Assembly (NCBI GenBank): GCA_025351675.1
Contig: JANXVK010000396.1
Coordinates: forward strand, 1 to 12,137
Length of the DNA: 12,137 nt
DNA from: Rhizobacter sp.
Lineage (GTDB): Bacteria > Pseudomonadota > Gammaproteobacteria > Burkholderiales > Burkholderiaceae_C
Direction: 5' to 3'
Positions within the stretch are counted from its first letter, which is position 1. Each line of letters opens with the position of its first letter. The position numbers were made by a program, and so were the translations under genes. The notes below the pieces were generated by a model. The model was not told the origin of the DNA. It saw nothing but the letters and a program-made list of their open reading frames with translations, and made no database searches. Below are positions 1 to 8,020 of the stretch, one piece after another.

Positions 1-24
1 ATTCGCGCAAGCCCCTCACCCCAC

Positions 25-48
25 CCCTCTCCCGCGCGCGGGAGAGGG
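25..48. repeat. 24-bp perfect palindrome, possible terminator or REP-like repeat
   Basis: The arm CCCTCTCCCG (25-34) pairs exactly with CGGGAGAGGG (39-48), and the central CGCG is itself palindromic, so all 24 bases form one dyad. It begins 8 bases past the aacS stop codon, where a terminator would sit. No T-run follows it on the minus strand, so it is not a classical intrinsic terminator. The preceding CCCTCACCCCAC and the hairpin resemble, from memory, a short dispersed intergenic element common in beta- and gammaproteobacteria. Confidence 0.6.
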
Positions 49-56
49 CGTCGCAG

Positions 57-2096
57 TCAGGCGAGTGCGCGCTTCCCGGCGAACTCGACGAACCACTCGA
101 CGCAATCGGCGTTCGCCATCGCGTCGAGCTTGAAGACCTGATCGGCGGGCGTGCCCATCAACAGTTTCTTGACCGGCAGCTCCATCTTCTTGCCCGAGAG
201 CGTGCGCGGCACGGCCGTGACCTGGAAGATCTCGTTCGGCACGTGGCGCGCCGACAGCGCGGTCTTGATGCTGTCGCGCATCCGCTTGGTCAGTGCGGCG
301 TCAAGCGTGAGCCCTTCGCGCAGCACGACGAACAGCGGCATGTAGCTCTCGCGGCCGAGGTACTCGAGGTCGACGACCAGGCTGTCGAGCACCTCGGGCA
401 TCACCTCGATCGCGCGGTACAGCTCCGAGGTGCCCATGCGGATGCCGTGGCGGTTGATCGTCGCATCGCTGCGGCCGTAGATGATCGCGCCGCCGCGGGG
501 GGTGATCCTCAACCAGTCGCCGTGACGCCAGATACCCGGGTACATGTCGAAGTAGCTGTGCAGATAGCGCGCGTTGTTCGCGTCGTTCCAGAAGTACAGC
601 GGCATCGACGGCATCGGCTTCACGCAGACGAGTTCGCCGACCTCGTCGACGAGCGGCTGGCCGGCCTCGTTCCATGCTTCGACGGCCGCGCCGAGGCAGC
701 GGCACTGCATCTCGCCGGCGACCACCGGCAGCGTCGGCACGCCGGCGACGAAACCGCCGGCGAAATCGGTGCCGCCCGAGACCGAGGTGAGCCAGATCGG
801 CGCACCGTCGACCTGCGGCGCATGGTTCCAGACCCAGTGGTAGGACTCGATCGACAGCGGCGAGCCGGTCGAGCCGATCGCGCGCAGCTTGTCGAGGCCT
901 TTGACGCGTGCCGGCTCGACGCCGGCCTTCTCGCAGGCCGCGAAGAACGCCGCGCCGGCGCCGAAGAACGTGACGCCGGCCTGCGCGGCGAAGCGCCACA
1001 GCGTCGTCCAGTCGGGCACGCTCGGCGTGCCTTGCGACTTGTCGCCCACCTTGCCACCCGGATTGCCGTCGAAGATGCAGATCGTGGCGCCGCCGAGCAG
1101 CGCGCCGAGCTGCGAGTTCCACATGATCCAGCCGGTCGCGCTGTACCAGTGGTAGCGGTCGCCGCCGACGTAGCTCGGGCCGACATCGTTGTGCAGCGCG
1201 CCGAACTTCAGCGCCTCGATCATCACGCCGCCGTGGCCGTGCACGATCGGCTTGGGCAACCCGGTCGTGCCGCTCGAATAAACGACCCACAGCGGGTGGT
1301 CGAACGGCAGCCACGCCGGCGCGAACGCGGTGTCATGCGACGTGAGCGCAGCGAAGTCGTGCAGCGTGCGCTGCGGTGACGCGAGCACCGACACGTCGGC
1401 GTTCTCGTTTTGATAAGTCAGCAGCACCACGTCGCGCACGCTCGGCAGTTGGTCGAGCAGCCCGCGCAGCACGCCGAGCCGGTCGTGCGTGACGCCGCCG
1501 TAGGTGTAGCCGTCGCAGGCGATCAGCAGCTTCGGCTCGATCTGGCGGAAGCGGTCGAGCACCGCGACCGGCCCCATGTCGGGCGAGCACACCGACCAGA
1601 TCGCGCCGAGGCTCGCGCAGGCGAGGAACGCGATCGCCGTCTGCGGGATGTTCGGCAGGAACGCGCCGACGCGGTCGCCGCGCTGCACGCCGAGCTTCGC
1701 GAGCTCACCGGCGAGCGACGCGACTTGGCGGCGCAGTTCCGGCCACGAAATCTGCTGCATCTCGCCGCGCGCCTGCATCGCCTCGTTCTGGAACAGAACC
1801 GCCGGGTGCCCCGCCGCATGCGCGCGCTCGGCATGCGAGAACAGATGCTGCGCGTAGTTGACCTGCGCGCCGGGGAACCAGCGCGTGCCGGGCATCGCCT
1901 CGTCGATCAGCACGGTCGAGTGCGGCGTCGGCGATTGCATCCCGAAGTAGTCCCAGATCGATCCCCAGAACGCCGGCAGGTCGGCCACCGACCAGCGCCA
2001 CAGCGCGTCGTAGCCGGCAGTCGTGGTCGGGTCGAACTGGAGGCCGCGCTCGCGCGCGAGCCAGTCGGTGTAGCGGGTGATGTGGTGCTGGGTCAT
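57..2096 (-). CDS. aacS: acetoacetyl-CoA synthetase (acetoacetate-CoA ligase)
   Basis: A 679-residue cytosolic enzyme of the ANL (acyl-adenylate-forming) superfamily. It is expected to convert acetoacetate, ATP and CoA to acetoacetyl-CoA, AMP and PPi, linking ketone-body or polyhydroxybutyrate breakdown to central metabolism. The adenylate-binding loop YSSGTTGLPKP lies near residues 273-283, the hinge motif YGRSDATINRHGIRMGTSE near 538-557, and the C-terminal catalytic-lysine motif SGKKMELPVKK near 633-643. AACS-type signatures separating it from acetyl-CoA synthetase are CSPDMG..VLDRF.QIEPK (about 171-190), STGSPLS and SGGTDFAGGF. Length matches the family. The ATG at 2096 has only a weak ribosome site. 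The gene lies 30 bases after the SBP-1 stop on the same strand, so it may be the last gene of the SBP operon. Function is confident; operon membership is inferred. Confidence 0.95.
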   Translation of the reverse strand: MTQHHITRYTDWLARERGLQFDPTTTAGYDALWRWSVADLPAFWGSIWDYFGMQSPTPHSTVLIDEAMPGTRWFPGAQVNYAQHLFSHAERAHAAGHPAVLFQNEAMQARGEMQQISWPELRRQVASLAGELAKLGVQRGDRVGAFLPNIPQTAIAFLACASLGAIWSVCSPDMGPVAVLDRFRQIEPKLLIACDGYTYGGVTHDRLGVLRGLLDQLPSVRDVVLLTYQNENADVSVLASPQRTLHDFAALTSHDTAFAPAWLPFDHPLWVVYSSGTTGLPKPIVHGHGGVMIEALKFGALHNDVGPSYVGGDRYHWYSATGWIMWNSQLGALLGGATICIFDGNPGGKVGDKSQGTPSVPDWTTLWRFAAQAGVTFFGAGAAFFAACEKAGVEPARVKGLDKLRAIGSTGSPLSIESYHWVWNHAPQVDGAPIWLTSVSGGTDFAGGFVAGVPTLPVVAGEMQCRCLGAAVEAWNEAGQPLVDEVGELVCVKPMPSMPLYFWNDANNARYLHSYFDMYPGIWRHGDWLRITPRGGAIIYGRSDATINRHGIRMGTSELYRAIEVMPEVLDSLVVDLEYLGRESYMPLFVVLREGLTLDAALTKRMRDSIKTALSARHVPNEIFQVTAVPRTLSGKKMELPVKKLLMGTPADQVFKLDAMANADCVEWFVEFAGKRALA

Positions 2097-2126
2097 GGCG
2101 CCATTGTGCGAGGCCGGCCCACCGCG

Positions 2127-3947
2127 TCAACGAGACAAACGATCACGCATCGCCGCGTCGACCTCGGCGAACTGCCACGACTCGTTGCGGAACGGCGCCG
2201 AGCGCCAGCCGGTGACCCAGGGCTGCGTCAGGTCGGTGTAGACGCGGTGCACGTGCATCTTGTACGGCATGTACGCCGTGACGAGCTTGGCCGCTTCGAG
2301 GAACAGCGCGGCGCGCTCCGGCCCGTCGGGCAGCACCAGCATGCGGCGGTAGACCGCGTCGAACGCCGGCAGCTTGAAGCGCGCGAGGTTGCCGCTGCCG
2401 ATCGACGGGCCGTACATGTACTCGAAGCCGGCCTGCGCGTCTTCGCCGAGGGTCGAGCCCAGGCCCCACATCTGCAGCTTGCCGGCGCGCGCGGCCTTGA
2501 AATTCTCGGGCCACTGCGCGGTCACGAACACCATCCGGATGCCGACCGCGCGCAGGCTCTTCTGCCAGTTTTCGTCGAGCTGGCGCTCGATGTTCGAGGT
2601 CTGCGTCGCCATGTGCAGCAGCAGCGGCGAGCCGTCGGGGCGCTCGCGCCAGCCGTCGCCGTTCCGGTCGACATAGCCGTACAGGTCGAGCAGCGCCTTC
2701 GCGCGCGCCGGGTCGTGCTCGCTCTGCTCGGTGCGAAACGCCGCATCAAAGCCCCAGGTGCCGGGCGGCATCGGCGCCTGCGCGGCGATCGCGCTGCCGC
2801 GTCGCACGATGCGGATCTCGCTGTCGATGTCGTAGGCCAGGCCGACGGCGCGGCGCAGCGCGACCTTGTCGGGCGTGTAGCCGCCGACGACCGGGTCTTC
2901 CATGTTGAACCACGACATCGTGAAGTCGGGGTTCACGTAGCGGCGCATGCCGACGTTGCGCTTGACCAGGTTCGGCGCGAGCACGCCGCCAGGGGTGGCG
3001 AAGTTGGTGAACTCGGGCGGCACGCGCACATAGTCGACTTGGCCGTTCAGGAAGGTCAGCCAGCGCGCCTGGCCCTCTTCGAGCACCGAGATCTCGACGC
3101 CGTCGTTCAGCGGCAGGCGCCGGCCCTTGAAGCGCGCGAGCCAGGCCTGGCCCTGCAGGTCGTTCGCGGCGGGTTCGCCGTCGTACAGCATTTCGCGGAA
3201 GCCCGGGTTGCGTTCGAGCACGATGCGCGAACTGCGTCGCCAGCTCTTCAGGCGGTACGGGCCGGTGCCCACCGGGTGCGCCATGATGTCGTCGCCGTAC
3301 CTCTCGACCACCTCGCGCGCGACCGCGCCGAAGATCGACGAGCTGCACAGGTTCGAGACGAAGCGCGGTCGCGACTCCTTCAGCCGGAACTGCAGCGTGT
3401 GGCGATCGAGCGCGCGCACGCCCTCGACCGGCGTCTCGTAGTCGAACGGCTTCTTGTCGCGGATCGCCGCCTCGCGCAGCGTATCCAGCCCGACCAGGCC
3501 TTCTTCCTCGAGCGTCGAGACGGTCGGGCTGCGCGTCGCCGGATCGTAGATGCGCTTGATCGCATACACGTAGTCCTGCGCCACCAGCTCGCGCGGCTTG
3601 CCGCCGAACGCCGGGTCGTCGGCGAAGAAGATGCCGGACCGCAGCCGGATCGTCCAGACGCGGAACTCGTCGCCGACCTCGGGCAGCGCCGCGGCCGTCA
3701 GCGGCCGCACCTTGACCGGCACCGCGAGCAGGTCGTAGCGGTACGGCGCCTCGAAGATGTGCGCGGTGACCCGGGCCGAGTACAGGTCGGCGATCTGCGC
3801 CGGGTCGAAGCCGGTCTCGGCCGACTCGAACGGCACCCGCAGGATGTTGCCGCCGCCTTCGGGCGCAGCGCCGCGCGCGAGCGTCGGCAGCGCCAGCGCG
3901 CCGAGCGATCCGAGCGCAGCGGCGGACCAGGTGCGGCGGTCGATCAT
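2127..3947 (-). CDS. ABC transporter solute-binding protein, family 5 (SBP-1, subtype A)
   Basis: A 606-residue periplasmic receptor of the peptide/nickel (SBP_bac_5, OppA/DppA-like) family, longer than a typical OppA. The N-terminus MIDRRTWSAAALGSLGALAL is a signal peptide with a twin-arginine pair (residues 4-5) that only loosely fits the Tat consensus. The mature start has the family landmark SAETGFDPAQ. Then follow YVYAIKRIYDP, RALDRHTLQFRL.ESRPRF, HPVGTGPYRL near 224-233 and an EF-hand-like loop DRNGDGWRE near 427-435. The segment EIRIVRRG and the C-terminal HVHRVYTDLTQPWV are shared with SBP-4, which puts the two in one subtype. Its start is 19 bases past the SBP-2 stop. The ligand is unknown: family 5 binds peptides, nickel complexes, haem, sugars and opines. 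Some relatives are labelled bicyclomycin resistance protein, which I would not adopt. Confidence 0.9.
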   Translation of the reverse strand: MIDRRTWSAAALGSLGALALPTLARGAAPEGGGNILRVPFESAETGFDPAQIADLYSARVTAHIFEAPYRYDLLAVPVKVRPLTAAALPEVGDEFRVWTIRLRSGIFFADDPAFGGKPRELVAQDYVYAIKRIYDPATRSPTVSTLEEEGLVGLDTLREAAIRDKKPFDYETPVEGVRALDRHTLQFRLKESRPRFVSNLCSSSIFGAVAREVVERYGDDIMAHPVGTGPYRLKSWRRSSRIVLERNPGFREMLYDGEPAANDLQGQAWLARFKGRRLPLNDGVEISVLEEGQARWLTFLNGQVDYVRVPPEFTNFATPGGVLAPNLVKRNVGMRRYVNPDFTMSWFNMEDPVVGGYTPDKVALRRAVGLAYDIDSEIRIVRRGSAIAAQAPMPPGTWGFDAAFRTEQSEHDPARAKALLDLYGYVDRNGDGWRERPDGSPLLLHMATQTSNIERQLDENWQKSLRAVGIRMVFVTAQWPENFKAARAGKLQMWGLGSTLGEDAQAGFEYMYGPSIGSGNLARFKLPAFDAVYRRMLVLPDGPERAALFLEAAKLVTAYMPYKMHVHRVYTDLTQPWVTGWRSAPFRNESWQFAEVDAAMRDRLSR

Positions 3948-3966
3948 CAGGCGGCGGGCGGCGGTG

Positions 3967-5796
3967 CTAGCGTTTCTGGATCAGCGCGGTGTCGATGTCG
4001 ACGTACTGCCACCAGTCGTTCCAGAACGACGGGCGGCGGTAGCCGATCACCTGCGGATGGGCCATGTCGAGCGAGACCCGGTTCAGCACGAACTTGTAGG
4101 GCATCCAGGCCACCGCCAGCAGGTCGGCCTCGCGAAACGCGGCTTTGCGCTCGGGGCCATCGGGCGAGGTTTCGAGCTTCGTGTAGAGCGCGTCGAAGGC
4201 CGGCAGGCGCACGCGCGACAGGTTCTGCCCGCCGATCTGGCGGCTGTCGTAGCGTGCGTACGAGCCGCCGCCGTCCGGGCTCGCGGCCGAGAGGCCGAGG
4301 AACCACATCTGCAGCTTGCCGGCGCGCGCCGCCTTCAGTTGCTCGGGCCACTTGGCGGTCTGCGACTCGACGCGGATCCCGAGCACCTTCATGTTCTTGG
4401 TCAAGACCTCGGCGATCTTGCGGTCGCGCTGGTTTGGCGTGGTCGACGCTTTGAGCAGCAGCGGCGCGCCATCGGGCATCTCGCGCCAGCCGTCGCCATC
4501 GCGGTCTTTGTACCCGTACAGGTCGAGCAACGCCTTTGCGCGGCCCGGGTCGAAGTCGCTGAACTCGCTTTTGAACGTCGGGTCGAAGACGCTGGTGTTC
4601 GGCAGTGTCGGCCCTTGCGCGGGCGCGCCCAAGCCGCTGAAGGCGTAGTCGATGATGCCTTGCACGTCCATCCCCAAACCGATCGCGCGACGCAGCGCGA
4701 CCTTCTCGGGCGTGTAGCCGCCGACGGTCGGGTCCTCCATGTTGAAGAAAAAGAAATTGCCCGCCGCCTCGATGATCGGGTAGCCGCGAATGCCGCGCTT
4801 CGCGAGGTTCGGCGCGACCTTGCCGCCGGGCATCGCCTGCGGTGCGAACTGATAGCCCACGCGGTACGCCACGTCGGCCTCGCCGTTCACGAACGAGAGC
4901 CAGCGCGGCTGCTCTTCCTCGATGATCGAGATCTCGACCCGGTCGACCATCGGCAGGCGCCGGCCCTTGAAGCGCGCCAGCAGCGCCTGGCCTTCGGCAT
5001 CGTCGGCGGCGGGTTCGGCGTCGTAGAACACTTCGCGGAAGTCGGGGCTGCGTTCGAGCACGATGAGCGAACTGCGCCGCCACTGCGCGAGCCGGAACGG
5101 GCCGGTGCCCACCGGGTGCGCATCGATCTTTTCGCCGTAGAACTCGACGACCTCGCGGGCGACCGCACCGAACAGGTCGCTGCTCGCCAGGCCGAGGTGG
5201 AAGCGCGGCCGCGATTCGGCGAGCTTGATCTGCAAGGTGTAGCGATCGAGGGCGCGCAGGCCCTCGATCTCGCGGTCGTAGTCGAACGGCTGCTTGGCGT
5301 CGAGCGCCGCCTTGCGCAGGCCCGCCAGGCCGACCAGGCCATCGGACTCGAGACTCGACCAGACGGGGCTCTTGTTGGCCGGGTCGGCGAAGCGCTTGAT
5401 CGAGTAGACGTAGTCCTGCGCGACCAGTTCGCGCTTGATCTGGCGACCCTCCGGGCCCTTGAACGCCGGGTCGGCGGCAAAGTAGATGCCGGGGCGCACC
5501 TTGATCGTCCAGACGCGGTAGTCGTCGGAATGCTGCGGCATGCCGTCGGCCGTCAGCGGCTTGAACTTCGCCGGGCGCGCGAGGTGGTCGTAGCGGTACA
5601 GCCCCTCGAAGATGTGCGGCGTGAGGGTGCGCGAATACAGGTCGGTGATCTTGGCCGGGTCGAGCCCGGTCTCGGCGACCTCGAACGCATAGCGCAGCAC
5701 CTTCGTCGGCGCCCCCGGCTGCCCGGGTGTCTGTGCGTGGGCCAGCGCCGCGGCCAGCAGGCCGGTCGCGAACAGGATCGTCTTGAGCATCTTCAT
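3967..5796 (-). CDS. ABC transporter solute-binding protein, family 5 (SBP-2, subtype B)
   Basis: A 609-residue periplasmic receptor of the SBP_bac_5 family. It is the only one of the four with an ordinary Sec signal: two early lysines, a hydrophobic core and AHA before Gln22, with no twin arginine and no lipobox cysteine. Landmarks are EVAETGLDPAK, YVYSIKRFADPANKSPVW, RALDRYTLQIKL.ESRPRF, HPVGTGPFRL near 226-235 and an EF-hand-like DRDGDGWRE near 430-438. The C-terminus (WNDWWQYVDID) and most internal blocks match SBP-3 closely, including a 45-base exact DNA match. Relative to its paralogues it has a small insertion (PEGRQI) after AFKG. The start ATG lies 4 bases past the VOC gene stop and has a weak ribosome site; a second in-frame ATG lies 6 bases further in. 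Translation probably depends on the upstream gene. Ligand unknown. Confidence 0.9.
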   Translation of the reverse strand: MKMLKTILFATGLLAAALAHAQTPGQPGAPTKVLRYAFEVAETGLDPAKITDLYSRTLTPHIFEGLYRYDHLARPAKFKPLTADGMPQHSDDYRVWTIKVRPGIYFAADPAFKGPEGRQIKRELVAQDYVYSIKRFADPANKSPVWSSLESDGLVGLAGLRKAALDAKQPFDYDREIEGLRALDRYTLQIKLAESRPRFHLGLASSDLFGAVAREVVEFYGEKIDAHPVGTGPFRLAQWRRSSLIVLERSPDFREVFYDAEPAADDAEGQALLARFKGRRLPMVDRVEISIIEEEQPRWLSFVNGEADVAYRVGYQFAPQAMPGGKVAPNLAKRGIRGYPIIEAAGNFFFFNMEDPTVGGYTPEKVALRRAIGLGMDVQGIIDYAFSGLGAPAQGPTLPNTSVFDPTFKSEFSDFDPGRAKALLDLYGYKDRDGDGWREMPDGAPLLLKASTTPNQRDRKIAEVLTKNMKVLGIRVESQTAKWPEQLKAARAGKLQMWFLGLSAASPDGGGSYARYDSRQIGGQNLSRVRLPAFDALYTKLETSPDGPERKAAFREADLLAVAWMPYKFVLNRVSLDMAHPQVIGYRRPSFWNDWWQYVDIDTALIQKR

Positions 5797-5800
5797 CGGG

Positions 5801-6151
5801 TCACCACTGTCGGAAAACGACGCACACGCCGGTGCGGTCGAGCACCGCGAACTCCTGCGCGCCCCATGGCCGCTGCGTCACGACGTTCAGGTTCGGGTGC
5901 AGCAGCGCCGGCCGCGCGGCTGCGATCTCGGCGAAGAGCGCAGCGATCGTGTCGGTCTCGATCGCGAGCTCGGGCCGGTCTTTGGCCGCGTACTCGGCGC
6001 TCTCGACCACGTAGGCCTTCGCGCCGTCGCGCTCGACCACCGCGAGCGCTGCGTCACGGTGCATCAGCGTGAAACCGAGGCCATTCACGAACAGGTCCAG
6101 GCCGTCGTCCATGCTGTCGTAGAAGACCTTGGGGATCAGGCGTTTCATCAT
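5801..6151 (-). CDS. small VOC-superfamily (glyoxalase/bleomycin-resistance fold) protein
   Basis: A 116-residue cytosolic protein with no signal peptide. The pattern fits one vicinal-oxygen-chelate domain of two beta-alpha-beta-beta-beta halves. The first half starts LIPKVFYDSMDDGLDLFVNGLGF, spoken of here by its fragments IPKVFY and DLFVNGLGF; the second ends with RPWGAQEFAVLDRTG and VVFRQW, matching the family's RPWG..EF...D..G ending. The usual N-terminal metal-ligand histidine is not obvious, so an enzymatic role is uncertain; it could be a binding or resistance protein. The gene is embedded between SBP-3 and SBP-2, starting 27 bases after one and ending 4 bases before the other, so it is almost certainly cotranscribed. 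The start is well set: GAGGAG at 6160-6165 lies 8 bases before the first ATG. A second ATG follows directly. Confidence 0.8.
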   Translation of the reverse strand: MMKRLIPKVFYDSMDDGLDLFVNGLGFTLMHRDAALAVVERDGAKAYVVESAEYAAKDRPELAIETDTIAALFAEIAAARPALLHPNLNVVTQRPWGAQEFAVLDRTGVCVVFRQW

Positions 6152-6159
6152 GTCGGAAG

Positions 6160-6165
6160 CTCCTC
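6160..6165 (-). promoter_or_regulatory. ribosome binding site of the VOC gene
   Basis: GAGGAG on the minus strand, 8 bases before the ATG at 6151. It is the strongest Shine-Dalgarno match inside the minus-strand operon; the SBP starts next to it are weak. Translation of the VOC gene may therefore be independent of SBP-3, while SBP-2 may rely on coupling. Confidence 0.65.
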
Positions 6166-6178
6166 GGGTCAGCGCGAG

Positions 6179-8020
6179 TCAGCGCGGCGGGCGCTGCGTT
6201 TCGTCGATGTCGACGTACTGCCACCAGTCGGTCCAGAACACCGGGTGACGGTAGCCGATCAGCCAAGGCTGGGCCATGTCGGTCGAGATGCGATTCAGCG
6301 TGTACTTGTACGGCATGTAGACGAGCGCAAGCTTCTGGGCCTGCTCGAACAGCGCGGCGCGTTCCGGGCCGTCGGCGATCGATTGCACGCGATCGTAGAG
6401 CGCATCGAACGCCGGCAGCCTGAAGCGCGCCATGTTTTGGCCACCGATCTGGCGGCTGTCGTAGCGGGCGAGCGCGCCGACGGCGTCGGGCGCGTCGGCC
6501 TGCGAGCCGACCGTCCACATCTGGAACTTGCCGGCGCGCGCCGCCTTCAGGTTCTCCGGCCATTGCGCGACCACCGCCTCGCTGCGGATGCCGAGCGCAC
6601 GCAGGTTGCGGTCGACGACCTCGGAGATCTTGCGCGAGCGCTGGTCGGTCTGGGTGCTGATGCGCAGCGCCAGCGGTGAACCGTCGGGCATCTCGCGGTA
6701 GCCGTCGCCGTCCTTGTCGAGGTCGCCGTAGAGGTCGAGTAGCGCCTTGGCGCGCGCCACGTCGTAGGTGCCGAATTCGCTGTGGTACGCCGGGTCGAAG
6801 GCCGAGGTGTGCGGCAGCACCGGCGTCTGCGCCGCGACGCCTTGGCCGTTGTAGGCGTTGAGGATCAGCGTGCGGGCGTCGAGCCCGAGACCGATCGCGC
6901 GGCGCAGCGCGATGTTGGCGGGGGCGTAGCCGCCGACCATCGCGTCTTCCATGTTGAAGAACAGCGCGTAGACCGTCGGCTCCAGGTAGCGGTAGCCGCG
7001 GATGCCGCGCTTGGCCAGATTCGGCGCGATCTTGCCGTTGGGCATCGCCTGCGGGATGAACTGGAACCCCATCTCGAACTGCAAGTCGGCCTCGTTGCCG
7101 AGGAAGGCGAGCCAGCGCGGCTGCTCCTCCTGGATGATCGAGATCTCGACCCGGTCGACCATCGGCAGGCGCCGGCCTTTCAGGCGCGCGAGCCAGGCCT
7201 GACCCTCGGCGTCGTCGGCGGCCGGTTCGGCGTCATAGAACATCTCGCGGAACCCGGGGTTGCGCTCGAACGCGATGAACGAGCTGCGCCGCCACTGCAC
7301 CAGCTTGAACGGGCCGGTGCCCACCGGGTGCGACTCGGCCTCGTCGCCGTAGAACTCGATCACCTCGCGCGCGACCGCGCCGAACAGGTCGCCCGACGCG
7401 AGGCCCTCGTAGAAGCGCGGCCGCGGCTCGGCCAGCGTGTAGCGCAGCGTGTAGCGGTCGAGCGCGCGCACGCCCTCGATCTCGCGGTCGTAGTCGAACG
7501 GTTGGCGTGTGTCGAGCGCCCGCTGGCGCAGCGCGTTCAGGCCGACGATGCCCTCACCTTCGAGGCCCGACCAGACCGGGCTTTTGTTGGCCGGGTCGGC
7601 GAAGCGCTTGAACGAATAGACGTAGTCCTGCGCGACCAGCTCGCGCTTCTTTCCCTTGAACGCTGCATCGTCGGCGAAGAAGATCCCGGGCCTGATTCGG
7701 ACGGTCCAGACGCGGAAGTCGCTCGACGCGATCGGCATGCCGTCGGCGGTGAGCGGCTTGATCTTGATCGGCCGCGCCAAGTGGTCGTAGTGGTACAGGC
7801 CCTCGAAGATGTGCGGCGTCAGGATGCGCGAGTACAGGTCGTTGACTTTGGCCGGGTCGAGGCTGGTCTCGGCGACCTCGAACGCGTAGCGCAGCACCTT
7901 TTTCGCTGCCGGGGGCGACGATGGCGGCGCGGCCACGCCGCTGCCGACCGCGCACGCCAAGCCGGCGCCGAGCAGCCGGCGCCGCGAGATCCAAAAAACG
8001 CGCGAACGGATTCGGCTCAT
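6179..8020 (-). CDS. ABC transporter solute-binding protein, family 5 (SBP-3, subtype B)
   Basis: A 613-residue periplasmic receptor of the SBP_bac_5 family. The frame is open further upstream to 8458, but that part lies inside SBP-4 and reads as low-complexity Arg/Pro/Gly. The ATG at 8020 is right because a signal peptide begins there and the codon overlaps the SBP-4 stop as ATGA. The signal has a good Tat-type motif, SRRRLLG at residues 12-18, then a hydrophobic core and VAA. Cys23 lies within the core and does not fit a lipobox. Landmarks are EVAETSLDPAK, YVYSFKRFADPANKSPVW, HPVGTGPFKL near 231-240 and DKDGDGYRE near 435-443. The C-terminus FWTDWWQYVDID and many blocks match SBP-2, its closest paralogue here. 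Translation is probably coupled to SBP-4. Ligand unknown. Confidence 0.9.
   Translation of the reverse strand: MSRIRSRVFWISRRRLLGAGLACAVGSGVAAPPSSPPAAKKVLRYAFEVAETSLDPAKVNDLYSRILTPHIFEGLYHYDHLARPIKIKPLTADGMPIASSDFRVWTVRIRPGIFFADDAAFKGKKRELVAQDYVYSFKRFADPANKSPVWSGLEGEGIVGLNALRQRALDTRQPFDYDREIEGVRALDRYTLRYTLAEPRPRFYEGLASGDLFGAVAREVIEFYGDEAESHPVGTGPFKLVQWRRSSFIAFERNPGFREMFYDAEPAADDAEGQAWLARLKGRRLPMVDRVEISIIQEEQPRWLAFLGNEADLQFEMGFQFIPQAMPNGKIAPNLAKRGIRGYRYLEPTVYALFFNMEDAMVGGYAPANIALRRAIGLGLDARTLILNAYNGQGVAAQTPVLPHTSAFDPAYHSEFGTYDVARAKALLDLYGDLDKDGDGYREMPDGSPLALRISTQTDQRSRKISEVVDRNLRALGIRSEAVVAQWPENLKAARAGKFQMWTVGSQADAPDAVGALARYDSRQIGGQNMARFRLPAFDALYDRVQSIADGPERAALFEQAQKLALVYMPYKYTLNRISTDMAQPWLIGYRHPVFWTDWWQYVDIDETQRPPR

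Noticed and set aside
1410..4454. Open frame of 1014 codons on the plus strand
   Set aside because: It lies antisense to aacS and SBP-1. Its product is Arg/Ala/Val/His-rich without domains, and it is explained by high third-position GC. The sense-strand genes have clear family motifs.
7950..7956. Cys23 of SBP-3 as a lipoprotein cysteine
   Set aside because: The preceding residues GLA do not fit the lipobox, the cysteine lies inside the hydrophobic core, and the other three SBPs have no equivalent.
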